A stretch of 60,144 bases of DNA, from NCBI RefSeq assembly GCF_012933365.1, contig NZ_JABBVZ010000016.1, positions 1 to 60,144 of the forward strand, read 5' to 3'. A program made the translations under genes and the position numbers. The first letter of the stretch is position 1. Each line of letters begins with the position of its first letter. This document shows positions 45,891-54,387 of this stretch, piece by piece. The DNA comes from Sulfobacillus harzensis. Lineage in GTDB: Bacteria > Bacillota > Sulfobacillia > Sulfobacillales > Sulfobacillaceae. Below the pieces are notes generated by a model. The model saw nothing but the letters and a program-made list of their open reading frames with translations. It searched no databases and was not told the origin of the DNA.

Positions 45891-46220
45891 TCAGGACGAA
45901 AGCCAGGCTGGATATTTGTCCTGTATCCGTGAGTTGGGCCACACCGCACTGATGCCCCATTGCCGCATGGTTTGAAACATCGCGCCTTCCACGTGTGGGC
46001 CGTAGGCGGCAGTTTTAACGCCGTTTTGAACAACGCGTTCCGCCAGCGGCCGGGTGACAAGCCGCATAGCCAGCAACACGTGGGTTGGCTGGACCGCATC
46101 GAGCCGAGAAAGGGCTTCATCTGCGGTGCGCCATACCTCAACGGCAAATCCCCTTTGACGCGCCAAATCCAATAACGGCGCGGCCACCATCATGTTGTCC
46201 TCTAAGATACCAAGATTCAT
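45891..46220 (-). CDS. Receiver-like protein without phosphorylation site
   Basis: A 109-aa protein with the alpha/beta pattern of a response-regulator receiver (LGILEDNMMVAAPLLDLARQRGF, THVLLAMRL). The first acidic pair is kept (E7, D8), but the phosphate-accepting Asp is Ala in VLLAMRL, and no switch lysine is obvious. It therefore cannot be a classical receiver and may be a structural adaptor. ATG 46220 overlaps the nth stop (ATGA). Confidence 0.6.
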   Translation of the reverse strand: MNLGILEDNMMVAAPLLDLARQRGFAVEVWRTADEALSRLDAVQPTHVLLAMRLVTRPLAERVVQNGVKTAAYGPHVEGAMFQTMRQWGISAVWPNSRIQDKYPAWLSS

Positions 46221-46867
46221 GAAATCGGAGCCTCCAGGTTAATCACGCCAACCTTAGGACACAGGGCTGACAGTGGACAGATGGCGCACTGGGGCCGCCT
46301 GGCTATGCAGACCCGACGTCCGTGCAGGATCAGCCAATGATGAGCCCGAGACCAGGTTTTCTTGGGTAGAAGTTTGGTCAACTGCTGCTCGGTTCCCTCA
46401 GCATCCTTGGCTGTCGCCCATCCCAACCGGTGGGCCACCCGAAACACGTGAGTATCCACCGCCAAGGCGTCCTGACCAAAGGCATTGGCCAGGACCACGT
46501 TCGCGGTTTTTCGTCCCACCCCAGGCAAGGTCATTAATTGGTCACGATCAGCCGGCACCTCACCGCTCCAGCGATCCACCAATAGCCGCGCCGTTTGAGC
46601 TAAATTGCGCGCTTTGGTATGAAAGAGATTACAGTCTTGGATCAGCGATTCAATTTCCGCCACGGTCGCCTCAGCCATATGGAACGCATCCGGGCAGCGG
46701 GCAAAAAGCCTGGGCGTAATCAGATTGACCCGCCGATCGGTGCATTGCGCCGACAGCATGGTGGCGACCAACAGCTCAAAGGGCGTTGTAAAGTTCAACT
46801 CCGTGCTGGCGTCGGGATAGAGTTGTTCCAACTGTGCCAGCACCCGCGCGACATGGGCCTTCCTCAT
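46217..46867 (-). CDS. nth: Endonuclease III
   Basis: A 216-aa DNA glycosylase/AP lyase for oxidised pyrimidines. The helix-hairpin-helix LPGVGRKTANVV carries the catalytic K120, and D138 is in VDTHVFRV. The iron-sulfur cluster motif C-x6-C-x2-C-x5-C is intact near the end (CIARRPQCAICPLSALC). Its start overlaps the bcp stop by 4 bp and its stop overlaps the next gene by 4 bp, so translation is coupled. Confidence 0.95.
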   Translation of the reverse strand: MRKAHVARVLAQLEQLYPDASTELNFTTPFELLVATMLSAQCTDRRVNLITPRLFARCPDAFHMAEATVAEIESLIQDCNLFHTKARNLAQTARLLVDRWSGEVPADRDQLMTLPGVGRKTANVVLANAFGQDALAVDTHVFRVAHRLGWATAKDAEGTEQQLTKLLPKKTWSRAHHWLILHGRRVCIARRPQCAICPLSALCPKVGVINLEAPIS

Positions 46868-47331
46868 CGGGGATCCTGAATTGCAGCCCGAACTTGATCC
46901 ACATGGCCTGGTACCCGAACTTTGCGAAACACCCGACGCACAACGCCTTCAGGATCAATGATGAAGGTGCTGCGCTCTATGCCCCAGCTGACCTTGCCAT
47001 ACAGGGTTTTTTGCTTGTATACCCCATAATTTCTCGCCACCTCAGCATTCTCATCTGACAAAAGGGGGAAGGGCAGCTGGTGTTTGGCCCGAAATTTTTG
47101 ATGGCTGGCCAAGGAGTCGGTACTCACTCCCAATACGACCACCCCCAAGTCGCGGAGGGTGCCATAGGCGTCGCGAAAATCGCAAGCCTCGGTGGTGCAC
47201 CCGGGCGTATTGTCACGAGGATAGAAATAGAGCACAACAAACTGTCCTCTTAAATCCGCCAAGTGCACGATGCCGTCGGTCCCCGGCAAAGTGAAATCGG
47301 GGGCCTCTTTGCCCAACAATGCGTCCTCCAT
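46864..47331 (-). CDS. bcp: Thiol peroxidase Bcp (peroxiredoxin Q)
   Basis: A 155-aa peroxiredoxin with the peroxidatic C45 in TPGCTTEAC and the resolving C50, the alpha2 disulfide form. It removes hydroperoxides using thioredoxin. It is first in the bcp-nth-receiver operon, which joins peroxide defence to oxidative DNA repair. Confidence 0.95.
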   Translation of the reverse strand: MEDALLGKEAPDFTLPGTDGIVHLADLRGQFVVLYFYPRDNTPGCTTEACDFRDAYGTLRDLGVVVLGVSTDSLASHQKFRAKHQLPFPLLSDENAEVARNYGVYKQKTLYGKVSWGIERSTFIIDPEGVVRRVFRKVRVPGHVDQVRAAIQDPR

Positions 47332-47349
47332 TCTAACCCTCCATTCGCG

Positions 47350-48423
47350 TTATTTAAGCGATTTGACGAAGATGTCCCGCGGTACCTGCGACAAGATTTG
47401 GGCGCCGCCCGGCCGATTCACCACCACTTCCTCCAGCCGCACGCCAAATTCGCCCGGCAAGTAGATGCCCGGCTCAATCGAGAAGGCGGCATTGACCGGC
47501 AACGGCAGGGTGTTGCCTTCCATGACCGAGGGCGGCTCATGAACTGAGAGCCCAATGCCATGGCCTACGCGATGCACAAACTGCGGGCCGTAGCCTCCCT
47601 GGTCGATCACCCGGCGTGCCGCCCGATCAACCTCTTCCGCCGGAACCCCGGGCCGTGCCGTCCGGTGGGCGGATTGCACCGCCTGCTCAACCAGTTGGTG
47701 AACTTGACGAAATTTCTGGCTCGGCGTCCCAAGATAGGCGACGCGGGTCATGTCAGAGGCGTAGCCATGATAGTAGCAGCCAATATCAAATAAAACCGGG
47801 CCTTCCTCCAGCTTGGTGTCTGTGGGAGTATGGTGGGGAAGAGCGCTGTGCGCGCCAGCCGCCACAATAATGAAGGCCTCGCGGTCAGCCCCATGGGCGA
47901 TAAAGGCGCGGCGGACAACATCGGCGAGTTCCAACTCGGTCATTCCGGGGCGCATGGCCTCATAACCCGCCTGCATGGCCAGATCGTTGATGCGTTGGCT
48001 TTCCGCCAACAGACGGATTTCCTCCTCATCCTTTTGCATGCGGAGTTCTGCCATCATTGTCGAGGCCAGGCCCAAACTACCTTCCACCACGTCTGCCAAA
48101 ATTTGCGCGTGGGCAAACCGAGCATCGTCAGAGACTAAGAACCGGCTCCCATGAAAATTTTTCACGGCGTCCTTGAGAGCCGTCACAGGGCCTTCATCAT
48201 CGGAAAACCGGGCGATTGAAAACCCGTCCGGCAAATGCGCCACCGCCTCCTCGGCATTGACCGACGCAATCACCAAGCGGGCGCCCTCTTTCCCAACGAG
48301 GAGAAAGGTAAGTCGTTCGTCTCCCAAGGGAGACCATTCTGCAGCATAGCGAAAGTCATCACCGGGTGCCAAGGCTAGTACTGTATCGTTGGCCAACTTG
48401 TCTTGAATCGTGTGAATGCGCAC
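47350..48423 (-). CDS. M24 family peptidase (Xaa-Pro type)
   Basis: A 357-aa pita-bread metallopeptidase. The N-terminal creatinase-like domain covers ~1-125. The metal ligands are in LFDIGC (Asp), ASDMTR (Asp), VGHGIGLSVHE (His), FSIEPGIYL (Glu) and VRLEEVV (Glu). It probably cleaves before proline in dipeptides or short peptides. It ends 19 bp before bcp, so it may be part of that operon. Confidence 0.9.
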   Translation of the reverse strand: MRIHTIQDKLANDTVLALAPGDDFRYAAEWSPLGDERLTFLLVGKEGARLVIASVNAEEAVAHLPDGFSIARFSDDEGPVTALKDAVKNFHGSRFLVSDDARFAHAQILADVVEGSLGLASTMMAELRMQKDEEEIRLLAESQRINDLAMQAGYEAMRPGMTELELADVVRRAFIAHGADREAFIIVAAGAHSALPHHTPTDTKLEEGPVLFDIGCYYHGYASDMTRVAYLGTPSQKFRQVHQLVEQAVQSAHRTARPGVPAEEVDRAARRVIDQGGYGPQFVHRVGHGIGLSVHEPPSVMEGNTLPLPVNAAFSIEPGIYLPGEFGVRLEEVVVNRPGGAQILSQVPRDIFVKSLK

Positions 48424-48511
48424 GCCATCGCCTCCAAATTTGCAATGATGCGAAACCTCCCTTGACCCAAAAGCGTTTCCTTCGCAAAAGGGTTTTTGGG
48501 AGGGTCATGCT

Positions 48512-48661
48512 ATGTATAAATTTGCTCCCATCCTCGCCATTGTCGGCGGGCTAGCCGCCTTCAAGATCTCCATGGACGACTGGTTGCGCCTCGGTCTAGA
48601 GTGCGGCTTGGGGATCGGAGTGGTCGTATGGATGGCCTCCCGTCCAACGCGCCGTGGTTGA
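48512..48661 (+). CDS. Small membrane protein (49 aa)
   Basis: A short gene behind GGGAGGG (48498-48504) at ATG 48512, ending TGA 48659-48661. The product (MYKFAPILAIVGGLAAFKIS...) has two hydrophobic stretches (5-17 and ~30-41, CGLGIGVVVWMA) around a short polar loop and a basic tail (RPTRRG). It is probably a tiny two-span membrane protein. It precedes the next gene by 45 bp and likely shares its transcript. I recognise no family. Confidence 0.6.
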   Translation: MYKFAPILAIVGGLAAFKISMDDWLRLGLECGLGIGVVVWMASRPTRRG

Positions 48662-48706
48662 AAGCACGAAACCAATTCTGTATGCTGACCTCGATTGGAG
48701 GTCGCC

Positions 48707-49720
48707 ATGAAGAATCGCTGGCTCTATGCTGTCTATGCCCTCATCGCGCTTGCCGCAGTCGCCATTGGCGTGGAGCGGTCCCGCTCGCCGAAGGCCCCGA
48801 CCACCCCAGTCGCCTGGCACACCCAGAACCCCGTATTAAGCCCCCCCAGCCATCCCTTGCCGCTGGGATCGTCCTGGGTAGCCAAGACGCGATCGATTAA
48901 TCTTCCAAAGTCCCAACTGGCGACCGCTGAATGGTTTTGGCCCATTACCCGCTCGTCCAGCGTCTCCTATATTCTACATGATGGGCGGGCACGATGGGTG
49001 GTGGACGGTCATTCCTATACGCTAAAGAACCCGCCCGATGACCCGAATGATCAATTTGTCGCGTCACGCAACGGGACTATGCTAGGATGGACCATTCCTG
49101 GTGGCGGAGCTGAAGTCATGGCTGCCCGTGGCACCTCCCGCGTGATTTCTCATGCCCAGGCGATGGCGCTCACAGCCAATGGCCAACCAGTATGGCTTTT
49201 GGAGTCTGGGCAGGTGGTAGACAACGGGCACCTGCTCCCTTGGCATGTTCCCGGTGTCGCCGCCAACACCCATTCTTTCATCCATCAGGCGACCACAATT
49301 ATTAGCGATAACCACGGGACATTGGACGCCACCCTGATTCCCAGCGGACAGGTCCGCACCCTGGCGCGGGTGCGCCAAGAACGGTGGCCGATACTGCTCA
49401 CGGCACGCGCCGTGGGAAACGGGGTGGCTCTTGAACTGGAACGGCCGACCGCCATTCCCCGCTATCTCATTATTTGGGTCAATGGGACCTCGGTTCGGTG
49501 GTATCGTTTCGCGTCGCCCAATCCTCCAGAGGTTGGGGTTTTCCAGAATCACCTGGTCGTAGAAAATCTATCGCAGGAAAAGGGGAACTTGGCCGTCCTT
49601 ACGCCGAAGGCCATTCATCCGCTTAACGTCACCGCGAGCCTGTTCAGCCAAAGTGCTGAAGGCATCATTTGGCCCGGGCCTAGCCACTTTGTCGCGCTGT
49701 ATAAGACACTCCCCTCCTAG
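48707..49720 (+). CDS. Membrane-anchored extracytoplasmic protein, unknown
   Basis: A 337-aa protein. ATG 48707 follows TTGGAGGT. One N-terminal helix (LYAVYALIALAAVAIGV) anchors a large outside part that reads like a beta-propeller or repeated-strand domain (ARWVVDGHSYTL, GQPVWLLESGQVVDNGHLLPW, LIIWVNGTSVRWYRFASPN). No catalytic motif is visible. It ends 4 bp inside the convergent mug gene. Confidence 0.65.
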   Translation: MKNRWLYAVYALIALAAVAIGVERSRSPKAPTTPVAWHTQNPVLSPPSHPLPLGSSWVAKTRSINLPKSQLATAEWFWPITRSSSVSYILHDGRARWVVDGHSYTLKNPPDDPNDQFVASRNGTMLGWTIPGGGAEVMAARGTSRVISHAQAMALTANGQPVWLLESGQVVDNGHLLPWHVPGVAANTHSFIHQATTIISDNHGTLDATLIPSGQVRTLARVRQERWPILLTARAVGNGVALELERPTAIPRYLIIWVNGTSVRWYRFASPNPPEVGVFQNHLVVENLSQEKGNLAVLTPKAIHPLNVTASLFSQSAEGIIWPGPSHFVALYKTLPS

Positions 49721-50247
49721 GGACGAGGATGGGGGCCCCACTCGGAAAGTTGCTTCACTTCCCGAAAATAGCGCAGGCGAAGTTCGTAGGCCATGGTGGA
49801 ACGTCGACTGGGATTGGGAAGAACTGCCTCCCACACTCCCGCCACCAAACCGTCGGGTTGGATCCCCCAGGTTATCGGTGCGCTTTTGGACATCTGACGA
49901 TAGTAGCGAAAAATCTCCTTCCCCAGGAAGGCGACCACTTTCGGTCGTAGTTGGTCCACACGTGCGCGACACCGTAGGCCCCCTTGCAAAAGCTCTATGG
50001 GATCTAAGTCAGCTGTGCCGGGTGTCGGGCGATCCACAAGATTGACAATGCCGATTCGCCAAAACAAGAGCTCGCGGTCCTGCTCAAAGGTCAGCCGCTG
50101 GCCGGTCAGTCCGGAGTCGGCCAACAGCGCCCAAAAGAGATTGCCGGGCCCAGCGAAATGATGCCCGGTCTCTTCTGAACGCATCCCCGGGTTATACCCC
50201 ACAAAAAGGACATCGAGATGCTCCATCACAATGTCGGGCAAACCCAC
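49717..50247 (-). CDS. mug: G/U mismatch-specific DNA glycosylase
   Basis: A 176-aa family 2 uracil-DNA glycosylase. The active-site motif GYNPGMRSEETGHHFAGP includes the catalytic Asn, NLFW follows, and the DNA-intercalating loop is LPNPSRRST. It removes uracil or ethenocytosine opposite G. It sits one base after the flavoprotein gene, probably in the same transcript. Confidence 0.92.
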   Translation of the reverse strand: MGLPDIVMEHLDVLFVGYNPGMRSEETGHHFAGPGNLFWALLADSGLTGQRLTFEQDRELLFWRIGIVNLVDRPTPGTADLDPIELLQGGLRCRARVDQLRPKVVAFLGKEIFRYYRQMSKSAPITWGIQPDGLVAGVWEAVLPNPSRRSTMAYELRLRYFREVKQLSEWGPHPRP

Positions 50248-50248
50248 C

Positions 50249-51133
50249 TTACGCCTCCCCTAGATTGACCGCAACTGCCTTAACAGCCCGCATCGCCGAC
50301 GCCATCGCGGTCACCAAGCTACGGTCGGGCACAGCCAGAGCCGCGTCACCGATGATGGACATGCGAAGCGCGCGAGGATAGGCCAAATCGCCCCGTACGG
50401 AGGCAAGATTCGGATCCACCCGAGGCTCCATACCGATGCGAATCATAACCCGATCTCCTTCCCATTCCTGGGCTCCTTGTGGCCCTTCAAGCCATGCATG
50501 CCGTCTCTTCCCAGAGGCCGCAAGGTGCACCAGGCGGGTATGGTACTTAACCGTGACGCCACTCTCCCGAAGTCGCATCCGATATGCCCTACGAGCCTTG
50601 AGACGATCCGAGCGGCATAAAAGTGTGACCTGGTGGCCCGCTTCTGCCAGGCGAAATGCTCCTTCCACCGCCCGATCACCCGCGCCGATAATGAGGACCG
50701 ACCCCGAAGGCGACCGTACCGCATCGCTTATCGACTCCTGGCTGGCCCATTCTTCGCCAGGAATGCCAAGAACCCGGGCACGGAGGCCCGGGGCGTAAAA
50801 AAACCAATCGGCTTTAATTGGATCCGATAACGCCTCGACGGTAAGCGCTGCTCCATTCCACCGCACTGCTCGAGACCGGAGGTATACGGGAATCCCAACT
50901 TCCGCCACCTGCTTCGTCAATGTCGCAATCAGGGCCGGGGCGGGGTCAGACTCAAACCCGGGCAAATCCACCACTGGCAAGGAATATGAGCGAAGTTGAC
51001 CGCCAGGTTCATCAGCCGCTTCCAACACCATTGCTCGAAGCCCCAAGCGTGCAGCCCAGAGGCCTGCGGATAATCCCGCAGGCCCAGCGCCAGCAATCAC
51101 CATCGTTTGTTTAGACGACGGTGCGCTCATCAT
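50249..51133 (-). CDS. FAD-dependent NAD(P)H reductase, TrxR-like without CxxC
   Basis: A 294-aa two-dinucleotide-domain flavoprotein. The FAD motif is IAGAGPAGLSAG near the start and the second nucleotide motif is LIIGAGDRAVEG. The redox CxxC of thioredoxin reductase is absent, so a ferredoxin/flavodoxin-NADP reductase or a bacillithiol-disulfide-reductase-like role is more likely. ATG 51133 was chosen over an in-frame TTG at 51142; it overlaps the end of the upstream membrane-protein gene. Confidence 0.8.
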   Translation of the reverse strand: MMSAPSSKQTMVIAGAGPAGLSAGLWAARLGLRAMVLEAADEPGGQLRSYSLPVVDLPGFESDPAPALIATLTKQVAEVGIPVYLRSRAVRWNGAALTVEALSDPIKADWFFYAPGLRARVLGIPGEEWASQESISDAVRSPSGSVLIIGAGDRAVEGAFRLAEAGHQVTLLCRSDRLKARRAYRMRLRESGVTVKYHTRLVHLAASGKRRHAWLEGPQGAQEWEGDRVMIRIGMEPRVDPNLASVRGDLAYPRALRMSIIGDAALAVPDRSLVTAMASAMRAVKAVAVNLGEA

Positions 51134-51983
51134 CAAGTCCAATTAACACGCGGTCTTTTAGCAATGCTAGGGCCGCCACCAAGCGCAGCACGGCAAAGTT
51201 GAAAATCCATCCGCCAACCAAGAGCAGCTCGGGTTGCCAGTTGTAGAGCGGGGGTGGCGCGAATCCTTGATTCCACAGCACCAGCAGGGTGGCGCCCAGG
51301 GCGGCGCCCAACGCCCCCCATGCCTGCAGCGTAACCCAATAAAAGGCCGGCCCTAAACGCCGGCGGAACAGCGCCCAGGGGATGGCTGCGGCAACTCCAC
51401 TAATTAAAATAGCCGATCCGGTGGAAACCACCACGGGATGGAGCGTATTTGCAGTGACCAGATTCCAAGGCACACCCGCAACTAAGGCAACCAAAATGCC
51501 CGATCCAAAGCCAACCGCGACCATACGCGAAAAGTCGGCCATCGGCACACTGCGGCCCGCCCGCCGCACGTGCCAGCGCAGAAGTTGAAGGTGGCTCAAA
51601 ATTTGTCCACTCTTCCGGGTCTGAAATCCGGTCGCCAACATCCCCCAAAGCGCCATGATGCGGCCAAGCGCCAGGGCGGCAAACGATTCGGTGCGGTAGC
51701 TGGCCAGCATGATGCCGACGCCCAAAACCAGCTGCGCCACGGAGAAGAGCCATAGCCAGCCGCGCTGGTGCTTTATTGGGCGCGCCAACGCTGCGCCCAG
51801 CTTGAGCGGGTCGCCCAACAGGGCCATGGCCTCGCCGAGCGCTTGGTCAGACTCCATCCCCTGCGATCGATAAATTTCATAGAGGTCTAATAACTGAGCA
51901 CGCACCCGTGCCTTAAGGCGTCGCGCCTGATATTTGTCAGCCACATCCCGGACCGCCAGATTCAAGTAGTCTTCCCACACCAT
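51111..51983 (-). CDS. Membrane protein with permease-prefix domain
   Basis: About 290 residues from ATG 51983, behind AGGTGAGC. The first ~70 residues form the small helical prefix seen in DUF1700/permease-prefix proteins (ARVRAQLLDLYEIYRSQGMESDQALGEAMALLGDP), which often interacts with a PadR-type regulator. About six hydrophobic helices follow. No PadR gene is adjacent. Its end overlaps the flavoprotein gene. Confidence 0.7.
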   Translation of the reverse strand: MVWEDYLNLAVRDVADKYQARRLKARVRAQLLDLYEIYRSQGMESDQALGEAMALLGDPLKLGAALARPIKHQRGWLWLFSVAQLVLGVGIMLASYRTESFAALALGRIMALWGMLATGFQTRKSGQILSHLQLLRWHVRRAGRSVPMADFSRMVAVGFGSGILVALVAGVPWNLVTANTLHPVVVSTGSAILISGVAAAIPWALFRRRLGPAFYWVTLQAWGALGAALGATLLVLWNQGFAPPPLYNWQPELLLVGGWIFNFAVLRLVAALALLKDRVLIGLDDERTVV

Positions 51984-52206
51984 GCTCACCTCCATTCATC
52001 CGATATAACTTTATTATTTTACCGATTAGCGGATAAAAACGAAACTCCTTATACCCCCAGTTTACCGACTTTTTGCCACGTGCTACAGTGAGGGGTGGTA
52101 ATGACTGAATTGGGATGCGCGGAAGCCTTTTTCTCGCCGGCCGCTTTGACCATGGCAGGAAATCACCCGCGGATCCGCGAAACAGGATTCAGGAGGTTTT
52201 CCATTA

Positions 52207-53235
52207 ATGACGGAGGCTACCATTTGGGCGGTCGGCGGTTACGCTCCGCCTCATGTTTTGACCAATGACATGCTCAGCCAGCGCATGGATACCAGCGACG
52301 AGTGGATTCGAACCCGGACCGGTATTCGTGAGCGGCGCACGGCCGGGCCTGATGAAAGTACTGCCTCGGTATCGACGCGTGCTGGACAGGCTGCTTTACA
52401 AGCGGCTGGATTTGACCCCGCGGACTTAGACTGGGTGTTCGTCTGCACCGACACCCCGGAAATGTGGTCTCCCGCAACAGCCTGTTTCGTACAGGACATG
52501 CTGGGCGCACGCCATGCTTCCGCGATTGATTTGACCGGCGGTTGCGCCGGATTTTTACAGACGTTGCAAATTATCAGTCCGCTGGCGGCTCAAGGGAAAA
52601 ATCTTTTGGTCATTGGCACCGAGTTGCTAACCCATGCTTTGGATTGGAACGATCGATCGACAGCCGTACTCTTCGGCGATGGCGCTGGCGCTTTTTTGGT
52701 GGGGCCCTCCCAACCGGGACGCGCCGGCATTCGCATTGGCCATGGGCTCTCGTCGACCGACGGAAGCCAGGCGGAGATTCTAGGCAAGCCCTATGGTGGC
52801 ACGCGGCACGAAATCACCACCGCATTGGTGGCCGAGGGCAAGCACCATCGAATTCGCATGGATGGCCCGCGGGTATTCAAACACGCGGTAACCATGATGA
52901 GCGAAGTGGGACGCCAGGTGGTGTCTGATGCGGACTTGACGCTGGACGCCATTGACTGGGTCGTGCCCCATCAAGCCAATCAGCGGATTATCGACGCGGT
53001 AGCGCACCAAGTAGGCATCCCGGGCAATAAGGTGTTCTCCCATGTTGCGCAGTACGCCAACACCGGATCGGCCTCAATTGGATTGGCTCTGGCCGATATG
53101 CTGGAACAGTCGCTGATCAAGCCCGGCCAAAATTTGCTGTCGGTCGCGTTTGGCGCCGGTTTTTCCTGGGCCTCGCAGCTATTTCATGTGGACGGCATTC
53201 CCGCCTCAGCGTTCATCCATCAAGGGGATCGTTAG
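52207..53235 (+). CDS. fabH: 3-oxoacyl-ACP synthase III
   Basis: A 342-aa KAS III that starts fatty acid synthesis by joining acyl-CoA to malonyl-ACP. The nucleophile is C113 in DLTGGCAGFLQTL (many homologues have AAC or SAC), the His is in VPHQANQRI and the Asn in YANTGSASIG. ATG 52207 follows AGGAGG (52192-52197). It stands alone, away from other fab genes, so it could also serve a branched-chain or special lipid pathway. Confidence 0.93.
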   Translation: MTEATIWAVGGYAPPHVLTNDMLSQRMDTSDEWIRTRTGIRERRTAGPDESTASVSTRAGQAALQAAGFDPADLDWVFVCTDTPEMWSPATACFVQDMLGARHASAIDLTGGCAGFLQTLQIISPLAAQGKNLLVIGTELLTHALDWNDRSTAVLFGDGAGAFLVGPSQPGRAGIRIGHGLSSTDGSQAEILGKPYGGTRHEITTALVAEGKHHRIRMDGPRVFKHAVTMMSEVGRQVVSDADLTLDAIDWVVPHQANQRIIDAVAHQVGIPGNKVFSHVAQYANTGSASIGLALADMLEQSLIKPGQNLLSVAFGAGFSWASQLFHVDGIPASAFIHQGDR

Positions 53236-53348
53236 GGGGAGCGTCGACAAAACTCTCGTTTGCGCCAGGCGCCAATCGACAACGCGTCTGGCGCGAAAAC
53301 GCTATACTCTACGCGAATGTTGTCCTAGGAGCGGAGGGGGCGAGAGCG

Positions 53349-54023
53349 CTGGCCAATACCGAAACCGATGCTTGGAAGGTGCTCGGCATTCCGCCGACCG
53401 CGGACAAGGACACGATTCGCGAAGCCTATTTAGCGCGCGTCAAAGAACATCACCCTGACCGCTATCGCCTCGACCCGTCCCGTTATCGACAGCAAGAAGA
53501 AATGATGAAGCGGATTAATTTTGCCTATGAGTGGGCGTTGCGTCACCCCCCGACCACCACCGCGCCGGGGCCGACCCATCCCCCAGGTTCGGACCGTCAA
53601 GGACAACGGCCTGATCCGCCCATCATGTGTCCTGATCATGGATATCAAGCCATGGGACGGTGCAAGCGCTGCGGCCAGCCCTTATGCCTGGGATGTTTGG
53701 GCTTCCGCCGGTCGCTCTGCAACCGCCACTATCAGCGGCAAAAGATCCGGGCGGCCCGAAGCCGCACCCTTGGGGAATGGGGTCCCTTAATTGTGATCAT
53801 TTTCGGGCTCCGCGCCCTGGGCCTGCCGGGATTCGATGTGGCCATCGCGGTGCTCATATACCTTGCCCTTCTTGGCCTCCGGCTCTTAATTCGTCGCCAT
53901 TGGCTGGGCTGTCTCGCCCTATTGCTGCTCCCCTACAGTCTCGTGTTAGCCGGCGTGTGGAGCCTCTGGGAAAGCCTTAGGGATTGGAACGGCCATCCTT
54001 CGGGGAAGGCGAAGGCGGGCTAG
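53349..54023 (+). CDS. J-domain membrane protein
   Basis: A ~224-aa protein with an N-terminal J domain (DAWKVLGIPPTADKDTIREAYL, HPD in KEHHPDRY), a zinc-ribbon-like Cys cluster (MCPDHGY...CKRCGQPLCLGCLGF...CNRHY) and C-terminal hydrophobic helices. It probably recruits DnaK to the membrane. I propose the rare start CTG 53349, 8 bases behind GGAGGGGG; the GTG at 53379 would cut off J-domain helix I, and no ATG is available in frame. Its end overlaps the convergent cytochrome gene by 47 bp. Confidence 0.7.
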   Translation: MANTETDAWKVLGIPPTADKDTIREAYLARVKEHHPDRYRLDPSRYRQQEEMMKRINFAYEWALRHPPTTTAPGPTHPPGSDRQGQRPDPPIMCPDHGYQAMGRCKRCGQPLCLGCLGFRRSLCNRHYQRQKIRAARSRTLGEWGPLIVIIFGLRALGLPGFDVAIAVLIYLALLGLRLLIRRHWLGCLALLLLPYSLVLAGVWSLWESLRDWNGHPSGKAKAG

Positions 54024-54387
54024 AGGGATTGAGTGACGCCACATAGCGTGCCAGACTTTCAATCTCCACCGGTGACATCACCGATCCCCACCCCGGCATC
54101 GGCCCATCTCCCTTTGAAATAATCTGGGTCAAGCGCGGTAGACTTTTCCCCTGCTCCGAAAGCTGATCAAGACGCGGAGCGGTGGTTCCATCCGGGAGCA
54201 GAACCAACGCTTGGCCGTCGCCGCGCGGCCCGTGGCACGAGAGACACGCCCGTTGATATAACCGGGCGCCTTCCACCACGCTGGGTGTCTTGGGTCGCTC
54301 ATGGCCTGGATGGCCGGGTTGGGGGTGAAAGGGCCAAGCCAGGGACGCGAGGACCGTGGCTCCCCAAAGCCAGCGCCCCGCCATCAT
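53977..54387 (-). CDS. c-type cytochrome
   Basis: A 136-aa monohaem cytochrome with a signal peptide (MMAGRWLWGATVLASLAWPF), the haem motif CLSCH and a likely axial Met in GPMPGWG. It is exported and probably carries electrons outside the membrane. ATG 54387 overlaps the stop of the phosphoesterase gene. Confidence 0.88.
   Translation of the reverse strand: MMAGRWLWGATVLASLAWPFHPQPGHPGHERPKTPSVVEGARLYQRACLSCHGPRGDGQALVLLPDGTTAPRLDQLSEQGKSLPRLTQIISKGDGPMPGWGSVMSPVEIESLARYVASLNPSSPPSPSPKDGRSNP

Noticed and set aside
53262-53294. GCGCCAG/CTGGCGC hairpin after fabH as a terminator
   Set aside because: The stem is only 7 bp with a long loop, and A rather than T follows on the plus strand.
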